NCBI GenBank assembly: GCA_026874595.1 | Contig: CM049319.1 | Location: 6,772,101 to 6,836,100 of the forward strand | Reading direction: 5' to 3' | Length of the DNA: 64,000 nt | Source of the DNA: Sipunculus nudus | Taxonomy: Eukaryota > Annelida > Sipuncula > Golfingiida > Sipunculidae | Shown: positions 23,286 to 35,794 of the stretch, piece by piece | Numbering within the stretch: position 1 is the first letter of the stretch | How the letters are laid out: each line of letters opens with the position of its first letter | Position numbers and translations under genes: made by a program | The notes under the pieces: model-generated | What the model was told of the DNA's origin: nothing | Databases searched by the model: none | Seen by the model: only the letters and a program-made list of their open reading frames with translations

Positions 23286-23576
23286 TCACAGCTGACTACT
23301 TTGGGATGGTTTGTCGGGGCATGGAACGAACCTAAGATGTTTGAGAACCGGCCGTATAACCGAGGTTAACGCGTTCTATGGGAGGCGCAACCGTGAGCTG
23401 TGTCGGAGTCGGCACATGTACGACACCAACTGTTCCAGTCCAACTGCGTTAGATGTGTTCCGTCGTCGGTGTCAGGGGAAAACCTTCTGTTACATGCCTA
23501 ACAGTAACTCTATTTTGGTAACCCCTGTCCAGGGACTTATAAATACATGGAACTGCGTTACCGCTGTGAGACCTAA
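23286..23576 (+). CDS. Terminal exon of a SUEL-type (rhamnose/galactose-binding) lectin, with two frame breaks
   Basis: One complete SUEL (Gal_Lectin) carbohydrate-recognition domain of about 95 residues. Such domains bind rhamnose or galactose on glycans, usually in secreted or membrane proteins for recognition or immunity. Visible landmarks are C-x8-C (VCRGMER..LRC), GRITEVNAFYGRRNRELC (the YGR motif), TNC, RRCQGKTFC, and FGNPCPGTYKYMELRYRC just before the stop TAA (23,574-23,576). These give the usual eight cysteines and the NPCPGTYKY loop. The exon follows a clear acceptor and begins with two bases completing a codon (phase 1), typical of extracellular modules. To read all motifs the frame must change twice, near 23,323-23,328 and between about 23,505 and 23,514. 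Each fits one missing base. This is either a recent pseudogene or assembly indels. Preceding exons were not found. Confidence 0.85.
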
Positions 23577-24010
23577 TTATAGTGTCACGTGACCATTCGT
23601 AGGTCGTATCTGCCTAAGCTGAAGACAGTTACGGCCTATGCAGGCATACAAATTTATGCAGTCGTTATACAATGTAGTTGTTCTATGTATCCTTCGCCTT
23701 GACCGCTGCTTGGATCAACAGAGTTTGCAGGGTTTAATCACCAGGCGCTGGCAAAAGACCACAAAATTGTAATAAGATCAATGACAGTTGTGTTATCGAA
23801 CTACGCATCCAGCCAGCTCCAAGTTTTAAATTCTGTCATGTGTAAGATAAGACATAGAGCTGAATGTTTAACGTATCCTTTGACTATATGCCTGATATTG
23901 CTTAAGAAAGTGCATGATAAACACGTTCTTGTGAGAGCTCGAGTACAGTCTGCATGATTATTAGCCGCCGTCTTCAGCTAAATAGGAAAAAAATAAATAA
24001 AAACTTTGTA
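23577..24010 (+). other. Probable 3' untranslated region of the lectin gene
   Basis: Sequence after the lectin stop, without other coding signs. The first good polyadenylation signals are overlapping AATAAA-type hexamers at about 23,988-24,000 (aaaaaaataaataaaaac). The boundary is inferred, with no transcript evidence. Confidence 0.45.
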
Positions 24011-25150
24011 CAATCCGCTATCCTGTGCCTTCGGTGATATAACTGACGGTGGTGGAGCGAAATTGTTGTCACGCAACTCCTCAGAAATACCCGATGCTGG
24101 TGTTTGGACAACGCCAAATGTGTCCTAAGGGGTATTTTTATATTTCACCTTATGTCCTGAGGAATGAGACATTATTTCGCCCCATCTAGCAGACTCTTCA
24201 CGCTAGTATCAAGCATTAATCTTGTCAGGGTATTGTATGCATGCATCACCATATATCGTATTCGGAATGAAACTGTTCTTCAGGTGCGAATTAATGAACG
24301 GATGATATGTTAGTTATGTAACAAAGAGCGTATTGCCAACCTGTATCCTTTATATAGAAAATTACATGGTACTAAATTGTGTGCCTTGAATAATACATAA
24401 TTTGTGACGCATAAAAATGTATCCCACATATTCGTGAATCTATAGTATACTTATCCAGTGTACCTAAAGCAGTATTGTTAAGTACTAGTGTCCGCCTGTG
24501 CAAGTACTATAAAATAGTGGTGGTATGTTCTTTTAAAATGTTGTGATGTTAAAGTGGTCATCTAGCTGTCATCACATACGAGGAAAAAGTATCACCCATA
24601 GGTCTATACAAATAAAAAAGCAGGGTTCTGACTCTACATGCGTCACTTTTGACACACGCCCGCAAAAGTCTCACCCAAATTTTGTCTTTTGATTTTCAGC
24701 GTAAATTTACCCGTTTCAAGTTCCAGTCGCTAGGACATTTCCTCAAAGAAAATAAAAATAAATAATATTTCGATAAATGTTCGTTTTGTGATGACAAGTT
24801 TCAACCTATTTAACTGTTATTATCATGTTGTGCTCGTATTTATATGAAATTTTATCGACAGTGTATAATAAAAAAAATCGCCCTCCCGCACTAGTTTCTA
24901 ATTCAGTGCCTAAAATAACCTGTTTGCTTAATTTTCCTAGGTTTTTTTTCGGTTCCCTAAATTTGCCTGTTAGGTCCCCCCCCCTTCTTTATAATTTGAT
25001 GTCTTCTGTGTGTCATCCAGAGTCTGTGATACCGATTAGTGTGCAGAATAAAATGTTTTTCAAGACGAGTTGTTATCATTGCCAGCGACCACATTTGGCG
25101 ACGAAGATTGGACTCAAGCACTAGCCGACTTAGTTAATCAGTACATAACG
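24011..25150. other. Intergenic, no gene seen
   Basis: AT-rich. A 99-residue frame at 24,825-25,124 includes a poly-C/T stretch and has no family resemblance. Nothing further is supported. Confidence 0.5.
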
Positions 25151-25227
25151 CTCTCTCAATCTCAATCTCTCTCTCTCTCTCTCTCTCTCTCGCTCTCTCT
25201 CCTTCTCTCTCTCTCTCTCTCTCTCTC
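25151..25227. repeat. (CT)n microsatellite
   Basis: About 77 bp of nearly pure CT dinucleotides with a few interruptions. Confidence 0.95.
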
Positions 25228-25589
25228 GCAATTAGTTTGCATTACACGGGATCATTAACAATGAAAAAAGTATATATGATTACATTTTTACGGAAACTTT
25301 TTCTGAGAGTGAAATGGGTTTGAAAGAAGTGGGTATCATAAATTCTGCCTTAGTTTGTTTTAATTTAAACGGTCATTGACTGATTTGTTTAGGGTGTTTT
25401 TTCAATCGCTGTAGCTATTTTTTAAGCTTGCATTGTGACGTCAGATATCCATCTACATTCACCCTGTACATATGCCGCGCCATGCATATCCAGATCTAAC
25501 CCATCTCGAAATGGCCCAGATAAAACTACCGATTGGGTAATAGGTCGTCAATCATAAGATTGGTCATGCGTATTTACCCATCCCTTTTT

Positions 25590-25640
25590 CCAAATATAAA
25601 AGGGTTCGAGTTAGCGCAGGAGCATCTATTTATTCACTGT
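25590..25640 (+). promoter_or_regulatory. Possible core promoter (TATA box)
   Basis: tataaaag at about 25,597 is followed about 35 bp later by a tattcactg stretch that could serve as an initiator. No recognisable gene follows within the next kilobase, so the call rests on the TATA motif alone. Confidence 0.2.
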
Positions 25641-25659
25641 GTACTCGATAGAGCTAACA

Positions 25660-28479
25660 ATTGCCAGAGAATTTTACATTGCGTTAATTAATAATATCTG
25701 GGCGTATTTTCAAAACATATCGCGATATTTAATTGTAATGCTTTTTGCCTGCTAAATAAGCTTTATCTTCTTATATATATGCCTCATAGATTATTTTTAC
25801 ATGACACGTTGATATGAATACATATGTGACACATTGATATGTATACATATTTGTTTTATCTAAGAATCAAACCATTTCACAGGTAAGAACGTTCTTGAAC
25901 AGTAACTTGGTATTCCTGGCATGCGAGAGGTAATCCTGCAGCTATATATAAACGGATATGACTTAGAAAATTGATCGTTATCACTGTGTTTAGTACTTAT
26001 TTTCTCTCTCTCTTTGATCTGTTTCAGTGATGTTAACATAAATACAAATTTATTTTCTTTCTTTTTCTTAAATTAATTTTTTTTTGGTGGAGGTAACCGC
26101 CTCTAATTTTTAATGCTGAGTTTTCAAATTCTTAAGCTTAATATTTACATCTGCAGAGTTCCATTTCGGTTTGAGACTCAAAACAGAGCGGTAGCACTCG
26201 TTTCCTATTATTTTATTTTATGCCTTGGTGTCACCCAGGCCCGGTGTCTACCGCACCTGCATGTCCTGCGTGTGTAATCACCCCAATTGCTGGGTCATAA
26301 CATCGGAGAACCTCCCAAAGACGCACTCTTGTGTGAGTGTTACATGGCTGTGGGGTAAAGTCTTCATATTAAGCCTGCAGAGCGCTCATCCTTGGGTTAG
26401 ACCGACGGTGAAAATCTCACCGCTCCTCGGCTCAGGTTCTAACATGCGACGTCACGGTTGATACCTGTTCTCTGCCCCCGAGTCGCAAAAGCCGGTTTAA
26501 TATCACCTTAAACTTCTGCCTCAGTCACGACTTGGGTTTGATGGGATAGGTATGAAGCTAATTACTAATTCAAAACATCAAATACTCCATATAGTTATTG
26601 CTTCCCAGGTACATGTGTGTTAATGAAACAATTAAGAGGGCAAAACAAACAGTCATAGATATTTCACATACGGACAATGAAAAGGAAGGGGGAAATTAAA
26701 TTGTTGTGAATGGACCCTGATTCCAGAAACGTTAGTATGACGCAACAGCGTAAACAAATTACTCATTAACCGTTATACGGGAAACATAACAATATGAGAA
26801 GGCCATCGGTCACGTGAGCCATATAAGCACAATTTAATGGCTTCCCAAGTCACCATTCAGCTGCGCATACCAAGAAACGTTTATAACATTTTCATACAGT
26901 TGTATGTATTGTTTTAACAGACCATTTTCTCCAAATATTTGCACCAAGACATTCTACCATCTGGAGACTGAAAAAGGAACTTATTTATATTAATGTAATA
27001 TTAATATTTTCAGCCGGTAATATCATACAGTATTATATAAATAATGTTTTTATTATTATACTTATATCCTGAGTATTATTTCTATTGTCTAGACGAGAGA
27101 TTCCAAATATGTGTAATCGCCCATTTGAATCGAGGACCTACCTTATTTAGAATGGCATTATGCTGAGCTTTCTAGGGGCACGGGCCGAACAAACAGAAGA
27201 CACGGACAGCACTACACATACACACACACATATATATTTATATATATACATATACAAACAACTATACCTTACGTAGAAACCCGATTTCAATGCGTGTGCT
27301 CTCTTGTTTCGGAGGCAGGGATAGAATATGAAATATGTGTTCGAGTACAAGAACATATGTCTGCATGATTAACAATTACCCTTCTTTTGCTTTTCATGGA
27401 GTTTAATGATGTCCCCAGTGTTAGTTGCGTTTAAATAAGCTGCCTGTCACCTTATCACAAAGAGAGTGGGGGGGGGGGGGGGGGGGGGTTGTTGGACCGT
27501 AAGCTTCCAGGGCGGGATATGGCAAACTTCTTGTTAAATATAAACTTGCGCTTAATATTGCAGCTGCGATAACAGTGTATGCAAGTACTGCCTCGAAGCA
27601 GTTGATTCTTTATTCGAAATAATTAACCTCCTTTGTTTTTTTTTGGCTAGGAAGGGGGAGGAGGGGCTATCTCAGTGTCACGAAATGGATCGTGTCATTC
27701 TGTTTTATTTCCATTCTCGGGTTAGCTGTATTAGCTTAGCTGTACATTTATATTATTTGGGCTAGAATCGATGCGCCGATCATAGTATTGTGTTGTTAGC
27801 AATATTCAAAAGAGGGGGTGCGGAATGCGCTGCAGTTCCAGTTATACCATTGTTGTGACGATCGCTTTGTGATTTAGCGTGTTTTTTCCCCAGCCTATTT
27901 AGTATTCAGCGTGTTCAGTAATATTGATGGGTCTTAGTAAAAAAAGCAAGCCAGGCTTCGCATTAGTCTTTTGAATATAAATGAGCCTCCATGTTAGAAG
28001 TGTATTTGAAGAGTAAATAAAGTCTTTGGAGCCTGCAGAGTTCAAATGAGCCGACCGCCGGTGTTGAGAGAGGTGTTGCAATCAAACTGATAATATAACA
28101 GTCACGCAAGGCTAGGGGCAGCCTGAAACTATCCCTAGCCTTGCATGGTTAATTATATGTACCTTTTATTCAGGCATGGTGGGGCGCGGATTGAATAGCG
28201 GCAGCCCACCACCCGAACGTCAATATTGTATTCTGCAGTACTATAGGGTTCGGATCAGTTATATGTTAGGCAGAATTTCACAATTTTGATAAAAAAAATA
28301 TTACCACATCTCGTACAATAAGATCTAACAGTCAGTTAGTTAATATATCCGGGAACTATACGATAGCAACGTGCGTCACAACAAAACATGAAAAATCCTT
28401 AAACGTAAAAAACCCTACTTTCCGGCAACAAACAGATGTAATTTGTGCCTCTTGGAAAATACCTTATCATATGCCAACC
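25660..28479. other. Intergenic, no gene supported
   Basis: About 2.8 kb without a recognisable gene. A locally GC-richer island at 26,200-26,470 contains a 78-residue frame and a perfect 6-bp hairpin (cggtga...tcaccg) at about 26,409-26,425, but I cannot assign it. A 21-base G run is at 27,468-27,488, and AT/CA-rich tracts lie near 27,215-27,255. Confidence 0.5.
27468..27488. repeat. Poly-G run (21 bases)
   Basis: An uninterrupted G homopolymer, a candidate assembly-length error and a possible G-quadruplex former. Confidence 0.95.
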
Positions 28480-29052
28480 TAGCCGTGACAACCCGACTCT
28501 GAAGGCAATCGGATAATTGGGCTGGTAAATCTACTCGAGTGGTGACAAAAGTAATGTGGAGGAATGTATAGCAGTGGTCTTCCATCAGGACGATTCATAT
28601 TGTGGTAAACGGCCCATAATCTCAATATTATGATTTGAGTTATGAATTAACATAATAGTATACATGAGAGCTCACAACCCAAACTGACACCGTCTCCATG
28701 GACACGGGCCAAGTCCTTATCGCCTGCAAGCTGCCTGTTCCTGTAACCCTTAGTAGCCATGCTTGTGTTCATGGGGTCATTATTCAAAAAACATGCCGAG
28801 GAGTTTACAAATGTGCTGGGTTAAAACAAAATTTTTCTCGCTCATGTTTGGTATTATTAGAAAGACCACAAAATTGCTAACGATTGGTCTAGTTTATGTT
28901 GATTGACAATGTACTTGTAGGCCATGAAGGGTTGTCAGAAATGACGAAAATAATCTTCATAAGGCCTAATAATGCGTTCCTCAGATTTAGATGTAAAGAC
29001 ACTCTGGCGCCAGTAATCTGGTCGTTATGCCAGAGGGTCGATATGACGCTAA
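28480..29052 (+). mobile_element. 570-bp dispersed element, copy 2
   Basis: Starts tagccgtgacaacccgac and ends cgatatgacgcta. It is closest to copy 3 at 59,610-60,172 (same landmarks: cggataattgggc, ctcacaacccaaactga, accgtctccatggacacggg, tttttctcgctcatgttt, ccagagggtcgatatgacgct). A 95-residue frame at 28,896-29,183 lies partly in it and is not conserved as a protein. Confidence 0.75.
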
Positions 29053-29417
29053 TACCAAGCCAAATTAACAACTCTAAAAAACGATATGAATTTGTGACGG
29101 CATGTAAACAAGCACATAAATCCCTACTATGGAACTGCAATAACATAAGGCAGAACGAACAGATCAACAACGAAGCACAATAATAATCTCGGGTTCCCTT
29201 ATACGCAGCACCCAGCTCTCGGACCAGTGACAATACCAGATATCGGCCCCTAACAAAATTGATGACCTTACACAGCTGACCCTGGCCCAAGTGACCTTAC
29301 AATAAACAAAGACCCCCGCAACTGATATTCACAGCAACGAGCACTATTAGGCTACAACATCTGAAGAGCGCGAAACTAATTAGTCACGGTATGGCCAGTT
29401 TAGTTTTTTCTATGAAA

Positions 29418-29421
<4 letters not shown>

Positions 29422-29462
<41 letters not shown>
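29422..29462. repeat. (AT)n microsatellite at the edge of IR-B
   Basis: About 41 bp of pure AT. IR-B homology begins immediately after it. Confidence 0.95.
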
Positions 29463-29466
<4 letters not shown>

Positions 29467-29930
29467 TGATGTAAAATAAGGTAACTGAAACCCATATTTA
29501 AGGTCTTTCGCCAAAATGCATGATGTTGAGCACTCAGGTAATCATTTTACCCAATGTTCAAGGTTACTTTATTCAGCTGAGCGTCACGGCCGATGGTCCA
29601 CTTGACTTAATTATCTGATGTAATTAACAAGAATGATGTCCAACAAAAACATTAACTTAAACTAATAATCAGAATATCAGCAGATGCTGACAAAACCCTC
29701 AGCCGAAAAAAAAAATGTTTAAGGGCGGTAACAGAAACAAGTACGAAACGGGTTCTTACAATATCTGTACATAATTATTTCTCTATAATAAGCCATAAAT
29801 TTGAATTATAGATGCAATTTATGCCAGTACCGTAACAGAAGTGATCTGGATCGTTATGATAATAATACACTTGGTGGATTACCTTAGCGGCGCCAGATGG
29901 CACTAATGACCATTCTTTGAATTAGGCGAA

Positions 29931-29946
29931 CCCCCCCCCCCCCCCC
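29931..29946. repeat. Poly-C run (16 bases)
   Basis: An uninterrupted C homopolymer. The opposite arm has a shorter G run near 60,515. Confidence 0.95.
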
Positions 29947-31312
29947 GAGAAATGAAGTACCTGTTTAATTCAATTTACCCCGCCCACAAGACAAAAATAA
30001 AAAAAAGTATAAGCATTCGAAAAATTCAGATATTGAAGGTGGCACCACCAACCTGGCCTGGCAGTTGCAGGTCACCAAGTAAAATAAATAATAAATAATT
30101 ACGCCATGTATATATTAATCTAATACAAATATTTCAAATGGTACATCAGTGTTCATTATAACAACAAGGTAGACACCTGCTTGCATTTCACAATAAAAAC
30201 TGAAGTTTATCGCATTATAATTAGATGCAATATTTTAATGCTTTAATCAAACAGCTAACATAAAGTCAATATTTTGGATGGGCATCGGGAATGGTAGTTC
30301 ATCTTGAACCTCAAAGTATAACTCATGGACTTTGATGAACTATTTAAATTGCTTCTGGATTGTTTATAAAATTGATTCGAAGAGTCAAGAGAGAAAGCGA
30401 ATATACATTATCAAAACGGAAGTTGCTACACAAAAAGTCAAAATGGACAAACCTAAAATTATAAGCTCAAGGGTTCGGTTAAAATCGTTTCGAACCTTTC
30501 TTTAAAGCCCTCACAGCATCAACATGTCACAATACGGCAATGATCAATTGTAGATCGCTGCTACAATATTTTCAATGTCAGTCTTGTTCAACTTTTCATT
30601 TCCTTCTTTAACATTTATTCTGCATGTTACTTCTCGATTATTTTCCTCAGCTGATTGAGGAATGCCAGCTGTAGCTGCAAAAATAGGCCGTAAATCGTTC
30701 TGCATTTACATTTTGCCTATGAGCCTTACCTATTGAATTGACAAATATTAACACTTCTCTTTAAATTTTGGCCAAATGATGTAGAACGGAGAACGGTCTT
30801 TATGGGACCCGAATGCTCAATTTTGTTACCTTCTTATCCATTACATTCCATATGCCTTTTATATTACACCAGATTTATTGCCGGAAATCCAGGACAAAAA
30901 TCTGTTAACTTCGAAATTCGATGCTGTCCGAGACTCCATAATCACTTTTGAAATGGTACAAACATGAAATGCATTTCACCACTTACATATGCAACATGTT
31001 CCAAAAGATCAAAAAGTTTCATCTTAAATTTGAAGATATAAAAATGGATAATTGAAATATTGCATTGAACCCATTTAACATTTGACGAATTTATGCTATG
31101 ACATTTGAGAGAACAGAAGTTGTAGAAAACAAAAATCCTGATATTTTTTTTTTCTTTTGGTGAAAAAGTGCCTCAGAATGTTTGGTTTACATTACATATA
31201 TTTATACCCTCACACAGTCCCCCAGGTACTTGTTATTAACTTTAATAAAGACAAATATTTATAAATAGCATGGCCTGATATATATTACGTAATGACATAT
31301 ATATAATGTCAC

Positions 31313-31317
<5 letters not shown>

Positions 31318-31351
<34 letters not shown>
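31318..31351. repeat. (AT)n microsatellite in IR-B left arm
   Basis: About 34 bp of AT. The counterpart in the right arm is split into two tracts (58,301-58,320 and 58,471-58,546) by a 150-bp insertion. Confidence 0.95.
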
Positions 31352-31353
<2 letters not shown>

Positions 31354-32671
31354 CAAGACATTGTGTAATTTCTGTATATAAAGAATATTCTGATCATATC
31401 CATGATTTCAATTGTCGACAAGTTTGATTTTGCTCCTTTAAAATCGATGCCGCATCTGACCACGTGACACACGCATGATGTGACCAAGACTGGTATCTTG
31501 ATCCTCCAAAGGTGTTCGCTTCATCTGTAACAAATCAACATCAGTTACTCGAGTTTCCTTACATGTATCGGTGTAGAAACGATTTTTATGAATTAAAATT
31601 TTTAATTAAAATACCCACGTTTATATTCGGAATGGGACACCTTGAAACACGGTTACATTTATTAATGGTATTGCAAACTTTATACGAATTAGATGTTTTA
31701 ATATTTTTGGGTGTGTTTGTGGCAGCTTGAATTATTTCAACCCTATGCAGTGAATATTCTGTTGGTTACGTTTGCAATCTATTCCAATATATGAGGATAA
31801 TCATGGTAAAAAATGACTAGACGTTAAATGTTACACTTATTATAAACAAGATGGCACTGAGATACAGAGGCGGTATTTCTGTAATTAATAATGATGGCTA
31901 TTAAGTATTCATGGGCAATGAACATATACCACTATGCATTATATTCAATAACTACCAGCCATTAAATTGACATCTGCAACATGCAGACGCTTCATCATGT
32001 GAGGTTTAGTCGACAAAAACTCTTTAACTCTTTAAATATAATATGATCAACTAAGTCTACCAATTATTAAATTATTGGTGAAAAAAAAATAATCATTTTG
32101 AGATGAGGGAATTTACTTATTAGCAAAAACCTGTTAAGTATTTATATTTGGATCGTTCATCATATCTACAAGAACGAATTACAGAAATGAGCTTCCGTCT
32201 TTTGAAACAACTCAAAGCGTCTAGATCTGTTAGAAGGATCTGTCAGAAAAAAAGTGTCCGTCTTATGGTGAATTATTTGTCTTATATAATCGGACTAAAT
32301 TTAATTAGACTTTGCTATTTATTAATCCGATGCCCATGTTGAAAGCAAGATAAACCACGGTTATGCTTTTGCTGCCTAACAAGAAGACAAATGATAACAT
32401 TATTGAGACGGTTTGAACATCCGTTTTCTACAGTTTCGATAACAGCTAAACTTAAACTTTAACACTCATACTCAAGCGGTCACTGGCCTTATTTCCAGAA
32501 AATGAAAGGAGTTTAATAAGTACAGGAACGAAAATCTTTGCAGGTACAGAATACACCACATAATTTTACCTGGAGCCACTCTGACTCAAGGGACTGAAAC
32601 AATAATTGTATTAGAGTTTGTTTAAATATGCCTGCTTCAAAGAGTGACATGATGAACAATAATTAATTAGA

Positions 32672-33405
32672 TGTTACAGATGTCTCTTTTATTGAATGCA
32701 GCAGTCTTACATGTGTATGTGCAGCGCTAGCATTGTCCGTTACTATGGCAGCATCGCCTGGCCGAGCCGGGCCGGTCCACGTGTGAACCCTGACATGTAG
32801 AAACACAGCCTTTTTTGTTCTTGTTTTTTATTTGGGCGCGTGTGTACTGTTTATCATGTTAGGTTCTTTGGATTGTTCGGGAAATGGAAAGCTCTCGGAT
32901 TGAGGTGAAAAGTTATAAATAAGCGGCTGTGTTTAGAACAAGGAGAAGGGAGGAGAGATATATTCCAGCGGACACAGAAGAGTGTAAGTCAGTTTGTGGA
33001 CCTTTTCCGATAAGTGCAGCAGTTATAGATCTTCCTCGAATTTGTACCGGATTTTAATAAGCCTTCAGTTTGCCTTTGGGATCACTACTCGAACTTAAAT
33101 TTTGGATTACAACAAATTGATTATTGTGATTGAACTGGACTGTTATTCTCTGAGAATATTAATGTGAACTGTTCATCTGGATTATATGCTTTAAAGGACT
33201 TTTTGCGACAGTAGTGGTATCCCGGTATTGTACACTTTATTTATATACGTGTATTGATGTACTGTTGTTATACTGTGAAATTGTAGTGATTTAGTGTATT
33301 GGATTGTTAGGATTGTTTAAAGAATAAATTATGATTATTTGTTAACAAAGAACCACTGACTTCTTTATTCATTCCCCTAGACATTTCACGTTGCCTAGTG
33401 TTACA
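32672..33405 (+). mobile_element. Probable solo LTR (Ty3/gypsy-like)
   Basis: About 734 bp running from tgttacagatg to gtgttaca (TG...CA ends). It has a TATA box (tataaat, 32,914-32,920) followed by a purine-rich leader, and a polyadenylation signal aataaa at 33,323-33,328. The end segment reads ttaacaaagaaccactgac and cattcccctag, a layout (U3-R-U5) typical of metazoan Ty3-like LTRs. It is absent from the matching position of IR-B right (near 56,880-56,900), so it inserted after the duplication or was lost there. I could not find a clean target-site duplication (ttaga before, gaatc after), which lowers confidence. No gag or pol is adjacent. Confidence 0.55.
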
Positions 33406-34362
33406 GAATCTGATTTTTTTAATCTTCATTATAAAATTTATGTTCGTCACGCATACGTGATCTGTTTAGGTTCCGTAACATGGAATATAGGCCATTTTTG
33501 GCTTTCAAGGTTGAAACAAACTTACAACAAGGTTTGCAAATAAATTAAAACTCAAATGTTTTCACTTACTCTGATATCAATGAAGAAAAATCTTAAATAT
33601 ATATGACAGAAATAAGATAACGGTCACTAACTACCAGAAAACAAATTGTGATGAATATGTAATGAGACAAACCAATTTGCAGAGCTTGTTTCTTGATAAG
33701 CAAGCCAGCAGAGGCCACATCTTATCTCTCGCTGTGGAATTAGTTTCTGTCTTAGACCTACCCGACCTGAGAAGGCAAATCACTTGCTTAAAATCTTTCT
33801 TCGGGCTTAGGTCTTCAGATGGTTTACTAAAATACCTTTTTTTTCATTCAGAATACTCATTGTGTCAAGTATATGCCGTGGCATTACGTAATCAATCTAC
33901 AAAACAGCAGCGAAAAAATCTGATATTTTTTATAACATCTGCACCAACGGAAATTCACAACTGCGTCCAGTCAATAGGTTGTCTACAGTTTTTTTTTCAA
34001 AATTCTCAAGTGCAATTATACGAACTTCATATTCCACAGGCGATCATTTATCTTAATGTCCAGATTAGTAACACACACATATGCACATGCACATATATTT
34101 GTTTAGAAGATTTTATTGTTACATGTTATATGTAGGTGATTAAAATTAATCGTAAAATGACAAACAATCGCTTTTTTCATTTTCTCCCTCAAAATCAGAA
34201 GTACAAATTAAACTATTCATATTATTTTTATCTAATTTCGTTTTTTTCGGTGAAAACAATAAATATGTAGCTCTGATTAAATGCATACGGTTCTTGAAAT
34301 AAAATGACTGTAGTTCTTGGCTAGTATCACGCTCCATTGTCTTTTTCATTCTGTGCAGAATC

Positions 34363-34370
34363 CACTGCAT
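34363..34370. other. Junction between IR-B left and IR-A right
   Basis: Eight bases (cactgcat) separate the last base matching IR-B right (start of an HNMT-like exon) from the first base matching the inner end of IR-A left. This is a rearrangement breakpoint. Confidence 0.75.
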
Positions 34371-34963
34371 ATGTATTTATCGCACACGCGTAAATTATCA
34401 TACGAAGGCTTTTTTCCCTAGATAAAGGATGTGGCATGTCGTGTTTGTATATGTGTGTATAATGCCTGATATGGCTTACCAAGTCCTAACAGGAAGCTAT
34501 TCACCTGCCTCTTAGGTATTTATGGGATTAATGTCTTATTCTGCTTACATATTAAATGACTGTACATAATTCCTGTTAAAACAGCTCTTATAACACCTCT
34601 GTTACGAACCTTTGAGTTTGTTTTTTAAATAGCTATTGGTAAACGCGGTATATACGGCATTGTTGACATAGAGAAAAATATGCATGTAACTTGATAGGTT
34701 ATTATTTTTAAAATACCATTTGCAAAACATCTGAATTGCCGCAATTAGTCCTTATAAAACGTGTTTGGATTATTTTTTGCAGACTCACCACATGTTATAA
34801 ACACGTGTATATAAACAAATAAACAACATGTGGATCAATGGATCTCAGTTGTCTAGCCTATTGAAATCATTATTCTAGGAACTATCCTTAGTTATTAGAA
34901 GTCCGATAGTTAATAGGTATCAGATGTCGGAATAAGCGCCTCGCGTAACAAACCTTCCCGACT

Positions 34964-35312
34964 AGCGCTATTTCAGTCCTCTGCAATTGTAGAGTCTGCG
35001 TCAGAATGCTTTTACAGCCTTATACGGGGACTGTAAGGCTCTATTAGGATTGAAATAGTTTCGTCATTTTTGAGAGTGCCTCATGGCCAACAAGTACGCT
35101 GTCACTTGACATAAACCAGACCAGTCAATAGTTTTTTTTAGAATACTCAAACAACACCATGAGCGAGAAAAATTCCGCTTTAACTCCACAAATTGGGAAG
35201 CCAAGTAGAAGACAATTAGAGTACATTCTTTCATATGTCTTGTATCAAGACTCGAGTTAGGTTTACCAGCCCAATATAAAAGCCTACTGATTGAATCATA
35301 TATTCACGGCTA
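34964..35312 (-). mobile_element. 570-bp dispersed element, copy 4, internally deleted
   Basis: Inverted partner of copy 1. It retains both ends (tagcgctatttcag and attcacggcta) but lacks about 220 bp in the middle, including the ccgtgcgagc landmark. Confidence 0.7.
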
Positions 35313-35794
35313 TTTCCGGACATGCCCAATGAAAGAATAAACTACGCTGGAAAAATAGATGATCACAACTCGTCCGTGGTGTTTACTTAACAAAAACGGT
35401 CTTTCACTCTAAGGTCTTCTTATATCTGTAAGTATGTCAGTACTTTGGTGTGAGTACAAATCGATACAACAGACCAAGCTCTGTTTAAAATCAAACTGCT
35501 CTCCGTAAACTCTCATTTGTCCAATCGGAAAATTATGAAATAATTTTTACGTCACAAAAGATATCGACTGTCTCAATTGCCGTGCCTGCAGCATAAATAA
35601 AAAGGTGTATGTGTGTGTTTATTTGTGTGTGCAATTATAAGTCCCGATGAGGTTTATTTGCCCTCCAATATTTCGAAAACACAGCCAATACGGCGTACTT
35701 CTTGACAGGGCCTACTATACTCAGGTCCATCCCCTTCTGTCTACCTGCTTTTTTGTCCCCCGCCCCGCGGATGCGGGGCACATTGATTTTGGTT

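Larger units (their letters stand above)
29463..34362 (+). repeat. IR-B left arm
   Basis: Matched in reverse complement by 56,019-60,983. Anchors are 29,463 with 60,983; 29,890 with 60,560; 30,250 with 60,205; 30,310 with 59,580; 33,700 with about 56,680; 34,160 with 56,215; and 34,362 with 56,019. Stretches compared look about 90-95% identical. The left arm carries an LTR-sized insertion (32,672-33,405 plus flank) absent on the right. The right arm carries the 570-bp element and a 150-bp insertion absent on the left. The left arm ends in the sequence equivalent to the splice acceptor and first four bases of the HNMT-like exon. Confidence 0.9.

Noticed and set aside
26409-26425. Hairpin read as a bacterial-type terminator
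   Set aside because: The context is eukaryotic with no adjoining gene or T-run.
26225-26461. 78-residue cysteine-containing frame in a GC-richer island
   Set aside because: Cysteine spacing fits no module I know. No acceptor or donor of good quality supports it.
33662-34135. 157-residue open frame in IR-B left
   Set aside because: The counterpart in IR-B right hits a stop after about 60 residues. It lies in the intron copy of the HNMT-like gene and resembles no family.
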